A stretch of DNA of 64,000 nt. Origin: Pseudofabraea citricarpa (taxonomy: Eukaryota > Ascomycota > Leotiomycetes > Helotiales > Dermateaceae). Below the pieces are notes generated by a model. It had not been told where the DNA came from. It ran no database searches and worked only from the letters and a program-made list of their open reading frames with translations. Shown here piece by piece: positions 11,832-24,255 of this stretch; the stretch's first letter is position 1; each line of letters begins with the position of its first letter. A program made the translations under genes and the position numbers. The stretch covers positions 248,001 to 312,000 of the forward strand of contig JAPWGK010000013.1 of assembly GCA_029641185.1 (NCBI GenBank), read 5' to 3'.

Positions 11832-12111
11832 TCAGCTGCGGCAGTACACTCTTTCTAGGATTTCACACAAGCTGGTAAAACTTGTGTAACTGTTATCCTT
11901 GGGGACACGTTTTCTCGTTACAATCAAAAACATATATAAACATAATCTAAGATGTTTCTACCGTGTTCAATCCCATCTTATTAACATTAAGGGTTCTCCA
12001 AGCAAGGTTCGTACACAAGCTTTACCCAGGCACCAGATGAACCCTACTCTTATCTTGTCAAACTCTACTCCTTACAGTAAGTAGCATACACCCTGTTACT
12101 ATAGTACAAAC

Positions 12112-14313
12112 CTATTTGCGGGTGACCTCCTCAGCATCTGGCAAGCTTTGTTCCTTGCCTAAGCGAGGGTTTCGCGTGCAAAGACCAAATGCGATGAGAG
12201 GGATGGTCAGGCATATACCAATAATACATAGAACCTTCTGTGTGTCGCGATAGGCAGCTACAACGGCAATCCGCTCGGGTGTTTCCATCCCATATACTGC
12301 GATGAAACTAAACGGATCGGCATATATCGAGCTGGCCAATGTTGCATTGCCAGTAAAGGCCAAGTTCTGCGCAAGCTTCTTTGGTAGAGTATTTGTCCAG
12401 TATGCACCACTAACACAGTTTCCAAGTGCCGAGCCGACGGAGTAAATTGCAAGGTAGAGACCGGTTATAACAGCGACGTCTTTTACGATGTTAGCTCTTG
12501 TAAAACGTATTAGACATATGAATGTAGCTTACGCTCATGTTTAGTTGCTGATTGAATGCTTGCCTGCGCTGTATATGGGAACATACCACCAGCTATATAG
12601 AATTAGCAAGTGACTCAATGACCATGCATGGAGTTCCTTACCGATACCAAGTAATACCTGAGCTCCAATGATACCAGAATAATTGGATCCTCCACCACCT
12701 CCACGGAATTGGATCAGAAGACCGAACGCAACTGTGAAAAGCATGGTTCCGGCGACGATAAACCATTTGAGCTGCTTTACGAATCTAACTATAATACCAA
12801 TACCTAGACCGACTAACACAGAAGTAAAGCTATACAGAGATGTGATACGGGTGGCGCTCTTTATCGATTCATCGAATGCAACTTGAAGCACGGTATAAAG
12901 ATAATCTCCTTGAAGATACCAAGCAAAGTTGAGGAACAACGCAATGCCGAGGGCTCCCCATACACCACGATCCTTAAGTAACCGGAAAGGTACCATGGGA
13001 TGTTTGCAGGTAGCCTCCCACCAGATAAAAACCGGAAGGCATAGGAAACCAATAACCAAAGGTGCGATGATATGAGCGGTTTTCCAAGTTTCGTTCTCGC
13101 CACCAGCTAGCGTAAGAGGGACCAAAATTAAACCGAAAACTGCGATGATCAAAAGACAGCCTATCAAGTCCAATTGCCAGAACAGTTCAACAAGAAGTCG
13201 TTTCGTTCCAAGTTGTTGGCGTGGAGTCTTGAAATCTTGTAGCTGACCTGCCCGCTTTGCTCTGTGGCCGGCTATGGTCAAGGTGATCAAGAGTGGCAAA
13301 GCACACACTAGTAAATAATGAGAACAAGTCAACCAAAGTGGAGGTTTGATATTTACCAGGGTAGATGATAGCCCACATTCCAATTCCTACATCCAAGTCA
13401 GAAGACATACTGTCTAAAGGGCGTTTTCGGCTTACCCCATTTCCAAGTCGTTCTCCCAAGAACGGCCTTCGTGATATCTCCACTTACCCAAGTATTAATC
13501 TGAGCCGGATTAGATATATTCAACGGCCAAGGATGTCTCTTTGCTTACAATAAAGGGCGCTGCGGGTATGTATGAAAAGAATAAACGAGAGCGGAGTGAA
13601 GTTAAATCGGCAATGAGTACTTCAACCAACAACTGAACAACAGTGTAGCCAAGCTACTAAGATATTAGCCACATCGACGACATTGGTTGAGATGCCTTAC
13701 CTGGTACAATACAGAGCCAGCAGCAAAGGCTTGAATATTGGTTGCAGCAGCCTCGACAATTGTGCCTACTAAGTCAGAGATGGATACCGTTGGCACAAGA
13801 CGGAAAAATTTACCGAGCACGTAGAAAAATATACTGAAGTAGAGCAACTCGACTCTGCCAAAGACATCGGCAACCTTTCCAGCAATAGGCTATAAGGAGA
13901 TTAATACACGTAGTACTAAACGAGACGAGGAGGTTTACCTGCGACGCAGCAGCGATGATAGATCGAAGAACCGTGATTGTAGCAAGCAGACTGTGGTGTC
14001 CGAATGCGGCCGTGGCTTGGGGCTGCAGAAGTTCAGTTTATGGGCATTTGTTAGACAATTGAGGTGTCTTTTGTACCTGGTAAGTATAACGAATGGTGCC
14101 GTCAAGCCCATATGCATAAGCAACCAGGAAAATGCTCAGGAACAGGAGAATCCGATCAATGCCGGTAAACTGAGCCGAGATGGCCTCGATTCTCTGCACA
14201 CCAATACTCTTGACACCAAGTAGTGGGGCGTCGGCGAGCTCATTGGATTTCTGAATGCCAGCCTCCTTGGTGCCGACATCCAGTTGCTCGGGGACTTCAC
14301 CGCGTAGAGTCAT
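12112..14313 (-). CDS. Siderophore-iron:H+ symporter (MirB/SIT family, MFS)
   Basis: Imports ferric siderophores at the plasma membrane. Ten exons on the minus strand: 14313-14077, 14022-13939, 13889-13814, 13765-13701, 13653-13549, 13499-13436, 13386-13357, 13307-12642, 12592-12533, 12479-12112; 584 aa in a single frame. Family-specific segments are present in order: [69 protein letters not shown], and the late [17 protein letters not shown]. Two acceptors have tandem TAGTAG; I chose the downstream one, which avoids a stop codon at exon 5 and gives the conserved LGTI at exon 4. The C-terminal cytosolic tail is short. Iron regulation is suggested by two ATCTGATAA sites upstream. The siderophore taken up cannot be predicted. 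Confidence 0.93.
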
Positions 14314-14497
14314 GGTCTGTCTTTGTAGGTGGGAAGAGTGAGAGCGAGTGGTGATGGGTGGTGAAGTTGAGAGCAAGACACGGGGGGGCAGTGGTGTACT
14401 TAAAAGCACTCCTCGTGTACCGTAAGACCGCAATACCGTATAGAGCGCCCACGCAGGGAGTCTCGGAGCCGATTAGATCAAGAAACAATCAGAGATT

Positions 14498-14506
14498 TTA
14501 TCAGAT
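14498..14506 (-). promoter_or_regulatory. SreA/Urbs1-type iron-responsive GATA site (proximal)
   Basis: Read on the minus strand the sequence is ATCTGATAA, an exact match to the ATCWGATAA consensus of fungal iron-responsive GATA repressors (SreA, Urbs1, SRE). It lies 185 bases upstream of the siderophore transporter start codon, in the same orientation. Confidence 0.7.
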
Positions 14507-14675
14507 CATCGCGTAGACCGGAGCCAAACCAGAAGTGGCATGGATGCTGGGAAACCCATGTGCGGCGTGCGCCGACTCAGCCAATGTCTTGATCCTCAAC
14601 CAATAATCCACTCGATCCAAGAGCTCGTGTGCGCCGACTGGCAATTTGTACCGTACGCCACAATGACTTTGTCCG

Positions 14676-14684
14676 TTATCAGAT
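14676..14684 (-). promoter_or_regulatory. SreA/Urbs1-type iron-responsive GATA site (distal)
   Basis: A second exact ATCTGATAA on the minus strand, 178 bases beyond the proximal site and 363 bases upstream of the transporter start. Paired sites in one orientation suggest a real operator, not chance. Confidence 0.7.
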
Positions 14685-14700
14685 GCAATTGTTCAATCAT

Positions 14701-14785
14701 CCATTTATTTATTCATTCGTTCATTCACTCATTCACTCGTTCACGTGTGTGTGCGTATATACGTATGTACGTATGTACGTATTCC
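14701..14785. repeat. Simple-sequence tract (ATTC, GTAC/GTAT repeats)
   Basis: A run of ATTCATTC/ACTC repeats followed by GTGTGTG and three GTATGTAC-type units, lying between the MDR 3' end and the distal iron site. Confidence 0.8.
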
Positions 14786-14801
14786 ATCGCACCGCTGCTT
14801 C

Positions 14802-16006
14802 TCATAGCTTGCTGGCCGTGTTGCGCTCAATGACAAGCTTGCCAAACTGCGAGCCACTGCGCATGTCCTCAAACAGCCCGTCGATCTCGCTGATGTTGTC
14901 CAGTCCCTTCACCACCCGCGAGACAACAGGCTTGATCTTTGCCTGGCCGACAAAAGCGACCATGTCTTTAAACTCCTTCCTGGAACCCATGGTTGAGCCA
15001 CGGAGCTCGATGTTGTTGAGTACTGCATTCATAGTCCAGTCCATCTTGGGGCTGACCGTCATCCCGTATTGCACAATCACTCCACCCACCTATACACAGT
15101 TAGCACAGCAGGCCTCTCCCAGATGGCTCTCAACTCACCTTTAGAAGCTTCGTCGCTTTGGATATGACGTTGCCACCAGCTCCATCAATGATGGCATCGA
15201 TGAAGGGCCGGTCTGCGGGGAGGGACTTCTTGAGCTCTTTCTCCCATCCATCCACTTTGTAATTGACCCCTCCGGTCGCACCCAAGGCCTTTGCTTTCGC
15301 GATCTTGTCATCCGTCCCACTAGTAACATAGACATTCACGCCGAGTCCAACAGCAAACTGTAGAACGTTCAAGGCGACGCCGCCTCCAATTCCCGTCACG
15401 AGTATATTCCTGCCCTTCTCCGCATTGTTGCTCTTGCTGATCAAGGCCCTCCAGCCCGTGAGGCCGGTCAATGGTAGCGCGGCGGCTTCTGCAGGACTTA
15501 GATGTGACGGCGCCTCCTCAACCTCGCCTTCGTCGACACAAACAGATTCCTGTAGGGTTCCGATGGGGCAAGTCTTGGTGCCTCCTAAGATGGCGTATCC
15601 GGTGGGAGACTCAGGCCCATCAGGCGAATCTTTCCATCCACGACCAGGCGTAAGAACAACTGCTTTCCCTAGCCATGATTTCTCTGCTGCCGAGCCTACC
15701 TCGGTAACGATGCCGTAGCCATCTGCGAGGAGCGGTACTTCGAAGGACGGCGATGGATAAAGGTGTTGTCGCAGGAAGAGGTCACGGTGGTTCAAGGCCG
15801 CTGCATGAATACTGACAATGAGATCGTGTGGGCCTGGGGAAGGCGCTGGGACGGTGTTGAGCGAGAGTCTACGGACCGAGAGCCAGACACACGTCAGCTT
15901 CCAGGGACGGACCTTTCCATCACTACTGGAGAAGGAGAACAACTCACGGATAGTAGACCTGACCGGGCTTGCCCTCGATCTGCTTGATGGTGATTGACCG
16001 CTGCAT
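14802..16006 (-). CDS. Zinc-type alcohol dehydrogenase-like / quinone oxidoreductase-like MDR protein
   Basis: Medium-chain dehydrogenase/reductase, NAD(P)H-dependent, substrate unknown. Exons 16006-15948, 15868-15139 and 15089-14802 give 358 aa. The GroES-like N-terminal half has HAAALNHRDLFLRQ. The central segment VVLTPGRGW...ILGGTKTCPIGTLQE and LSPAEAAALPLTGLTGWRAL mark the subfamily that includes fission-yeast C16A3.02c. The nucleotide-binding Rossmann motif is NILVTGIGGGVAL. I see no structural-zinc Cys cluster and no clear catalytic zinc ligands, so it is probably a zinc-free member despite the family name. It is divergent from the UDP-rhamnose gene, with 468 bases between start codons. 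Confidence 0.88.
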
Positions 16007-16474
16007 TATGATTAGTAGTATTGTCGTTGTCGTTGTTGTGAGTACAGTAGTTGTTGGTTATGTTATCAACAGCCAACCCAACATAACCCAAATTGACCCC
16101 GCAGGTCACAACCATCGCTAATAAGTAAGCATCGCATCCTATAGCCTCGGACAATAATGGCAATACAGTAATGCAATGCACCGCCAGCAACAACTGCTTA
16201 TTCATCCATTCACCCATTCTGGAGGATTTGCACAATTAAAACGATACTGTCGCGTCGCCGATCCGCAATTGGCTACCTCGAACCCTAACTTCTTCGTATG
16301 ACCCCGCCCTTGCATGATGCCCATTTATAAATCGCCCAGCCTGTACTTCGTACTCCTCCGCCACCTGTTCCTGTCTCACCGACACTACTAAATAAACCTC
16401 CCTCCTGTCCCTCCAGACTCTCCAGACCCTCCTCTCCCCAAACACACAAATCCCCCGACCATACATCTCTCATC
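16007..16474. promoter_or_regulatory. Shared upstream region of the MDR and UDP-rhamnose genes
   Basis: 468 bases between divergent start codons. It contains a GTTGT/CGTTGT-rich stretch at about 16020-16060 and a pyrimidine-rich leader (about 16370-16470) directly before the plus-strand gene, as is usual for highly expressed fungal genes. No known operator was recognised. Confidence 0.5.
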
Positions 16475-17480
16475 ATGGCATCCGACGCTGCTGCAAAGAA
16501 GCCCGTCTTCCTTATCTGGGGAGGTGAAGGCTGGGTTGCTGGGTATGCGAATCTTCCTGCCCCACCATCTGCGAGCTGCGACTTACAAGACCATCTAGAC
16601 ACTTGAAGACCCTGCTCGAGAGCCAGGGCAAGGAAGTCCACTCCACCACTGTTCGCATGCAAAACAGAGAGGCTGTGATCGAGGAGCTCAAGAGAGTCAA
16701 GCCTACACATGTTTTGAACGCTGCAGGCTGTACCGGCCGACCAAATGTCGACTGGTGCGAGGACCACAAGGAGGAGACCATCCGTTCCAACGTCATTGGC
16801 ACTCTGAACTTGACCGATGCTTGCTTCTTGGAGGGTATTCACATTACTGTCTTTGCCACAGGTAAGTGACTTAAGGAGAAATTCTTCAGCCGGTCATTGA
16901 CAACTTACCTACAGGATGCATCTATGCCTACGACGACGCACACCCAATTGGCGGCCCAGGCTTCAAGGAGACTGACAAGGCCAACTTCGATGGCAGCTTC
17001 TACTCCGAGACCAAAGCTCACGTAGAGGAGGTGATGAAGACTTACAAGAACACCCTGATCCTTCGCCTGAGAATGCCAGTCAGCGACGACCTGCACTCTC
17101 GCAACTTTGTCACCAAGATCGCCAAGTACGAGCGTGTTGTCGACATCCCCAACTCCAATACCATCCTTCACGACCTCCTCCCTGCCTCGATCTTGTTGGC
17201 CGAGCACAACGAGACCGGCATCTATAACTTCACCAACCCCGGTGCCATTTCCCACAACGAGGTGTTGAGCTTATTCAAGCAATACGTCCGCCCCGATTTC
17301 ACATGGAAGAACTTCACCCTGGAGGAGCAGAGCAAGGTTATCAAGGCTGGACGAAGCAATTGTTGCTTGGATACCACCAAGATTACCACCAAGTTGGCCG
17401 AGTACAACTTCAAGGTACCAGAAGTCCACGAAGCCTATGCACAGTGCTTCCAACGCATGGCCGCCGCTGGTGTTAAATAG
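16475..17480 (+). CDS. UDP-4-keto-6-deoxyglucose 3,5-epimerase/4-reductase (UDP-rhamnose synthesis)
   Basis: Catalyses the last two steps to UDP-L-rhamnose, as the plant NRS/ER enzyme and the Botrytis ER enzyme do; a separate 4,6-dehydratase must supply the substrate and is not in this window. Exons 16475-16542, 16599-16861 and 16915-17480 give 298 aa. The N-terminal Rossmann motif is GGEGWVAG (about residues 16-23), with Ala in place of the third Gly. NAAGCTGRPNVDWCE and GCIYAYDDAHP match plant NRS/ER. The SDR catalytic pair is YSETK. There is no signal peptide, fitting a cytosolic enzyme. The product would feed rhamnose into glycans or secondary metabolites; direct targets are not shown by the context. 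Confidence 0.93.
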
Positions 17481-19836
17481 ATTATTTAAAGGTTATATAG
17501 ATCTGGATGCGTATAAAAGTTGTTGATCTCTCAAGAGACTCCACAGTATGACTTGCACTTGTGTGTGTTTTGAATGTCGTTGGAATAATCATTATTACGA
17601 ATCAGCCACTGCAGAATGCGAGAGTCATGTCTCACAAGTTCACAACTGCATGAGCCGCCCGCAAATAGAAACAAGACCAATCCGAGCTTCTTCTCCGAGT
17701 CGTTCTGTAAGGCAAGGAACGATTATACAAGGGGTGGTGCTATCTAATCCAGCGATGATCATCTTGTATGTATAGGCCCTCATACTCCAAAAACGCAGTG
17801 CATTCTTCAGAAGAAGTCTGCTTCCAGTAGAAAGAAGACGAAACGTGGACCTCCACAAGGGGTTATCGCCTTTTTTGGCTTCGAGCTTTTTCCACCCCTC
17901 CCTGTTAAGCATTATAAGAAAAGGTAAGTTGATAAGGGCGAGATTGTATGGGGGTTTCAACCCATCGTCGTCCCTCACTCGCGAGCGTAAAAAGTATTCT
18001 TCAGCACCGACCGCATGCTCGCTCGAATGGCAGGCATGGCTCGAGAAAGCCTGATCTGCACAGTGATGATACATCTTGAACATTCTTATTCATATCCATT
18101 TAGAAACTTTCATTACTTTAACTACTTACTTGCCTACCCACTTAGTTCAACCGATGAGCTAGCTATGTGATCGTCTCCTCGTAAGCGAAGCTTGCCTTGT
18201 AGATGATAAATTTGCCGAGGAGAGTATCAGGCCATGTCAGCAGCTGCCTGCTGGAATCCAACTACTTTGCTTGGGTGAAACCGGGCTGCTTGCAGTAACA
18301 AGCCGCCAGTAGCTGAACCACATCCATTCAATTAGGAGTCATTGATAGTTGCTAGACCTGGTCATAAAAAGTGTTTATTTTCTGATCGTAGCATTTTTGA
18401 TTGATTACATCTTACCTGAGCTTGGTTTCTGTTTTCTGTTGTTTGGTATTATCCAAAAATTCTGTCTAGCCCTGTAGCCAGGCCGCATAGATACATATTT
18501 CGCGCCGGAGCTGTACATCGTAACTATTCCTTTATCAAGGCAATTATACATCTAATTCGGTTCTTGAGTTTAATGGAGTAGATCCTCTCTTCCGTTTCAA
18601 AGCTTGTGCAAAGTTCGGGGAGTGAGGAAGGGGGAGTGGGGGTCAATAGTCATGGTTTTGCTTGTTTGTCTCGTTTTGTTGCCATTGGAATTTTTGTTGT
18701 CATTTCTTTCGGGGGAGATTATTTGGTATGAAGCCTGGCTGTGGATGATGACCTTTGCAGATATGGCATGCAAGTCTACGTCTATGTGGCCTTGCATTAT
18801 TTGCTTTCTTCTTTCGATAGTCCTTTCTGTCGTATCGGGTCATAAGTGCCTATAGCTTTGTACAGGTAAACGGGTAATAGAAAGTAGTATACCAATAACA
18901 AGGAAATTGGCAAGGCACTGAAATTGGCTCAACGGGAGCAGACATTTTGCCCATGGCTGCATCTTGGTCTAAGTGTTGTGAATAAACAAGTCTGACATGA
19001 CGGTTTAGACCTGGATACATAAACGCAACTCACGAATTGTCTGCCAACGCAAGTCGTGGCACAGCTATCAGATCGTCACTAGCTTCCTACCCAATAAAGC
19101 AGAACAAGTCCGTATATTTCTTGTTTGTACGAAAAGTCCAACAAGAAGCGGTAATCGGTGGCCCAAAAGAAGGACCCATGCAGGTGTTGTCTGTCTCTGG
19201 AGCTAGTGTGACAGATGAATTGGCCAAGCTCGGTTGGTCGCAGCTGCGTCTTGAGCCACCATCTTTTCTCAACCGACATTCCCAAAACTCCCTCACCACG
19301 ATCAAATGTTTATCTTCACAATTGCCCATGAAATCCCCCGACTAGTTCAAGTATACTTTGATCCCAAGCCTCACCCTCCTGCCTTATCCTCAGAGGATAT
19401 TCTGGCAACACCGGGGACCCATTTCTTCGTACTGTCAAAAATCATATGGAAGTAGGCGTTTGCAAAAACACCGCAAATGAGATGCCTCGTTATCAAAGCC
19501 CGTTACCGCCTACCGGCTCCTCGGGAGTTGACTTCTCGCGATGGGAGCTTGCAGTGGAGTGTGGCAGAGAAGCTATCAGTATTTGATAAAACTACAGGAT
19601 CTGCTACAAAGTCTAAAGTCGTGTGGATAGCCACACAAGGATGAAGTCATCAGACAGCGGACTAGAGTAGAGACTGCCCGTTTGGTTGCAGCTACATCTT
19701 CTTGAAGTTCTCCTATCTTTTACATATCATTATGTCCATGGCTGTCTTTGTCAACACTGAACGACTTCCTTAAAACCTCAGCAGATTCTGAAAAACGACT
19801 CCTGATTCGCACCTGGTCAACAACAAGCAAATCACG
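17481..19836. other. Intergenic region, no gene recognised
   Basis: About 2.36 kb between the UDP-rhamnose and dynamin-like genes. Short open frames (17548-17775, 18604-18855, 19037-19345) have no recognisable domain and no supporting splice structure. It probably contains the long upstream region of the dynamin-like gene. Confidence 0.5.
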
Positions 19837-22301
19837 ATGCACCAAACTATGGATTCTACCCAAGGAGGTACTTCGTTGCAGTCCAACGAGCATCGAGATC
19901 TGCTTGATATCGTGGACAAACTGCGGTCCCAGGGCATCAGCCGATTTGTGGATCTGCCACAGATCATTGTCTGTGGCGACCAGTCCTCTGGGAAGAGCTC
20001 GGTCCTTGAAGCAATCTCTGGCATGTCCTTCCCTACTAAAGACAACCTCTGCACCCGATTTGCTACGGAGCTTATCCTACGTCGCAACCCCTCTGTGGGT
20101 GTCAAAGTCAATATCATCCCTGGCCCTGACCGGTCGAATGATGAGAAGAAGAAACTCAACGCCTTCACATACAACAACGAGGAATTAGACATCGGCCAGG
20201 TGGTCGAGGATGCAAAGGAAGCTATGGGTCTGAACGGAAACGATAAGGTTTTCAGCACTGATATTCTCCGTGTCGAAATTTTAGGCCCATCCCAGCCGCA
20301 TCTCACCATGGTTGATTTACCTGGCCTTTTCCTAGCCGGGAACAAAGACCAAACGGAGGAGGACTCGGAACTGGTTGAATCGCTTGTTCTCTCATACATG
20401 AAAAAGCCACGAAGCATCATTTTGGCCGTTATCTCTGCAAAGAGCGATTTTGCACTTCAACAAGTCACTCGACACGCTCGGAAATTGGACCCTCAGGGCA
20501 TTCGCACCCTAGGTCTTATCACAAAGCCAGATACTTTAGATGAAGGTTCTGATAGCGAGCGGTTCTTCTTGGAGCTCGCTCAAAACAAGGATGTCGTCTT
20601 CCGATTGGGATGGCATATTTTGCGGAACAGAAACTATGCTATGCGCGATGTGTCATCCACTCAACGAGACAGCGCAGAGACAGAATTCTTCTCGAAGGGA
20701 GTCTGGACTCTCCTTGAGCCATCACAGCTTGGAGTGACAGCGCTGCGGGGGCGTCTGAGCAATGTCTTGCGGGATCAAATCCTTATGCAGCTTCCTAATG
20801 TTCTCGAGGATGTCGAGGCAGGCATCAAGCAATGCAGGGATAAGCTAGCCAAGCTAGGAGCTTCAAGGACCTCTGTCTCAGAGCAACGAAGATATCTGCA
20901 CAAAGCCAGCACGGGATTCTCAAGCTTATTGAGAGCCAGCATTGATGGCGTGTATACAGATAGCTTTTTTGCCAATTTCGAGGGTTCTGCGGCTTACCCC
21001 AAGCGCCTCCGGGCTGTGGTGCAGAATACTCTTTCCGACTTTGCTGAACAAATGCGCATTGAAGGTCATGCAAGAATCATCAAAGAGGATTCGAATTCTT
21101 CTAACAATCCCCGATATATCTCCCGATCCGACTATATCGAAGAGGTAAAGACTCTCATGAAGGAAAGCCGAGGACGCGAGCTCCCAGGCACTTATAATCC
21201 TCTCATCGTAGCCGAGCTCTTCAACAAACAATGCAAACCTTGGAAGAATTTGGTATGTAACCTCTACGAAGGCATCGTTAATTCTGCCTACACTACCGTC
21301 AACTCTGTTCTTCAGCATATTGCGGATGAGCAAACTGCCGGGGCACTTATCCGCGAGGTTGTTGGGCCGTCGATGGAGGACCTGAAAGTGAGTTTAGCTA
21401 CCAAGGTGGAAGAAATCCTAGAGCCACACCTGTCGGGACACCCTATCACATACAATCACTACTTAACAGAAAACATGCAAAAGGCACAGGCTTCTCGGCA
21501 TCGACTTGAGCTAGAGAAACGTTTGAGAGCCTTCTTCAACCCGGAGAATGATGAATATCAAAGCGACACTGTTAATCATCGGTTCAGCATAAATGCTCTG
21601 CTCAATAATATTTTGACCTGCACTGAGCCTAACATGGATAAGCTTTCTTGCTCTATGGCTACGGACATGATGGAAGCGTATTATAAAGTTAGTGGATTTT
21701 CGATATTCTCTGCACTGTAACTAATTCCGGACAGGTTGCCTTGAAGAAGCTTATCGATGACATCGGCATTCTTGCTATTGAAAGCTGCCTGATTCAGAAG
21801 CTCCCCGATCTTCTTTCCCCAGAGGTTATTTGTGACCTAACGGATACGGAAGTCCAACGTATCGCGGGTGAGAGCAACGAGTCGGCAGCTTCGAGAGTGC
21901 GGGCGACGGAGAAGCTCGGGGTATTGGAGAGTGGCATGGCTGAGTTGAAGAAACTGAAGAAGCATAGCCCTTCCATGTTAGGAATTCAGGTGTGTATCCC
22001 GCTAGATTTGTGTCTATCTTCAAGACTAATCCGGCGACTGCAGGAATCCCCATCTGGAGGATTGATTGATGAGATTGCAGAGGAAAATTCTACTAACCAG
22101 TTGCCCACTGGTCTAGATACTAGCCTTGAGGTAGAATATGAGCCCCCAACCGTCCAGAACGAGCTGGAAATTGTGCTTGAAGATGAACCTCCACTTCCCT
22201 TGGACGGACCGCTAGCCACGCCCGACGATGAGTCAGACAATTGGGGTTTGAGAAGTGCAAAGGCTTCCAAGAAATCCAAGAAGGGACGCATGTTGGGATG
22301 A
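19837..22301 (+). CDS. Dynamin/Mx-like large GTPase
   Basis: Membrane-remodelling GTPase of the dynamin superfamily. Exons 19837-21687, 21735-21989 and 22044-22301 (introns 47 and 54 bp, both phase 0) give 787 aa. G1 GDQSSGKSS at 47-55, G3 DLPG at 160-163 and G4 TKPD at 229-232 are intact. Stalk and GED-like helices follow; no PH domain and no proline-rich domain are present, so it resembles Mx-type or the many lineage-specific fungal dynamin-like proteins more than Vps1 or Dnm1. The C-terminal 90 residues are acidic and low complexity, ending in a basic stretch. The second intron is a multiple of three and open, so retention would add 18 residues. An in-frame Met four codons later is an alternative start. 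Biological role unknown. Confidence 0.9.
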
Positions 22302-24255
22302 TTAGTCGGGAAGGCCTTTGACTCCCATGGTCAAAAGGAAGAATCTGGAACTTAGGAAATAATATTAATATCCAGTAGCATTAATGTCCATGACTTTACA
22401 ACCTGAAATCTGGTCTCCAACGGGGCTAAAACATTGGTGCCCGGAAAGCAAAGAGTGTACTTCAGGATCTAACAGTGATTTCCAATAACCAAAACTTTAT
22501 GTCGAGTACGTAGAGAATTTTGTGCAATGTTTCTCGAGACCTTTGAGTGTATCTCATGCAAGTATCTCTGTGGTCCTGTGGCTATAGGTCGCATGTTGCC
22601 TGTTTTTTGAGTCGTTGCGGATTTTTTGAGATATGAATGCTTGTGCGTAGGATTTGAAGCGAGTAGAAATACTGTCTTGAAGGCCATGTTCGAAACTAGT
22701 CAAAGAAACAGGGAAATATACTTAAGTAGATCGTCCACCACCAGAAGATATTAAGCGATGGTACCAGTCAGCCGAGACGTCCCGGTCTGCATGGTACACT
22801 TACCCATATACATGCTGTGTCAGACTTAACGTTACACGGCGAATAGAATAATCATAATTCGAGATAGGTTCGATCATGCTTATCTCTTGAAAATTTGTAC
22901 CATCGTCTAAGAGTAGATTAAGTTTTGCCTTTGCCTGCAAAGCGAGTTCAAATTCGATAGCGTGCTGAATACCCAGTATCCATATCTCGCACAAAGGATA
23001 ATACTGATCTCTGATAAACGCTTGTTATATAACGGAGCTATTAAGGGTACCGAACTGAGTAGGGCAAAAATACATTTGGGAGTTCCATGGTCGCTTAACT
23101 TAACTTTACGAGTCGTCTTGGCATATTTCCTACCATATTCCCCTTCGAAACTGCAATCAAGTCCACAGTCTTAATTTCAACGTCCCCAAATATAGTCTAT
23201 TCAAAATTTATGGGATTGCCGGGCGTGTACAAGTTGTAAGTCTACCGTTTTACTATAACTTAAGATAAATCTTTGATGGGGTTTCTTCTCAGCGATAACT
23301 GATCAAGCGATATCGTCGAAATCAAGCATTGCATTAAATGACAACTCAAGATTTTAATAAATACCTAGACTGCTGTGTATGATATTAGTCACCTTCAGCA
23401 TTTATTTTGTTTTTCGAGAAAAATTTCGCAGTAAAGAGAGATAACTGAATCTGCAGCTCAGATTTGGATGATAAAACACTAGTGTACCTACTTCTCATTG
23501 CACGTGGAACCGATGAGAGGTAGTTAGTACCTTGTTTTGATAAAAGATAATAGTATAGGGAACCGTTCAAATGCGTACCTGGTCTTCGTGAACTCTTGAT
23601 TGACGAGTATTGCCTCTTTTATCAAGACAGCAAGATAACCAGCGAGAATAATCATGTCTGTGATGTGAAATTCCTGAGATAACTGGATTTAAGAAACCCA
23701 GCCTATAAGTCATCGATTCTCTCCGTATGTTTTGAATATATCTACTTATCAGTGTAGAAGCTCGTTGCTATAAGTAGTTGGGTGGCAAGTCCAAGTGACT
23801 CTGTGCTCCAGAAATCTGATCTAAGCGAGTTTAGCAAGGCCAATGGTCTTTGGCTACTGCATCTTAGTTTCAAATGTACTGGGTATTTATAAGATGGATA
23901 ATGAAATAACCCGTATGCCTTTCTGTCCAGGTCAAGGTATTGCTTTAGTGTATTACCAGGGAATCCTTCCCGGTCTCGCGTGTATATATATTCAAGGTTT
24001 ATATGCGCCAAGGCCAGCGAAGTAGAAAATTGCTCTTCAATGATGTCGAGTCTAAATTAATAACCTGCGATTGTATATATAGATCCTAGAACTGGACGAC
24101 GATCATTCGTAATGCACACCAAGTATACGATTAGCACGAAGACAAATTTAACAATAAATAGGCAAGTGAAAGAGTTGAGATTGTAATAAAAGCACTAAAG
24201 GCTTGACCAGCGGAAAGTAAGGAGATTATAAAACAGCATAACCTTTTCGCTCCCT
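22302..24255. other. AT-rich intergenic region
   Basis: About 1.95 kb, visibly richer in A+T than its surroundings, with many TATATA and AATAAT tracts and no long open frame. Reads like gene-poor spacer, possibly the remains of a mutated (RIP-affected) repeat, but I found no recognisable transposon gene or terminal repeat. Confidence 0.45.

Noticed and set aside
17548..17775. Cys-rich frame beginning MTCTCVCFEC directly after the UDP-rhamnose gene
   Set aside because: No signal peptide and located in the probable 3' UTR; Cys-rich start is likely chance from TGT-rich sequence.
19037..19345. 102-codon plus-strand frame upstream of the dynamin-like gene
   Set aside because: No domain, and the opposite strand is also open over the same bases.
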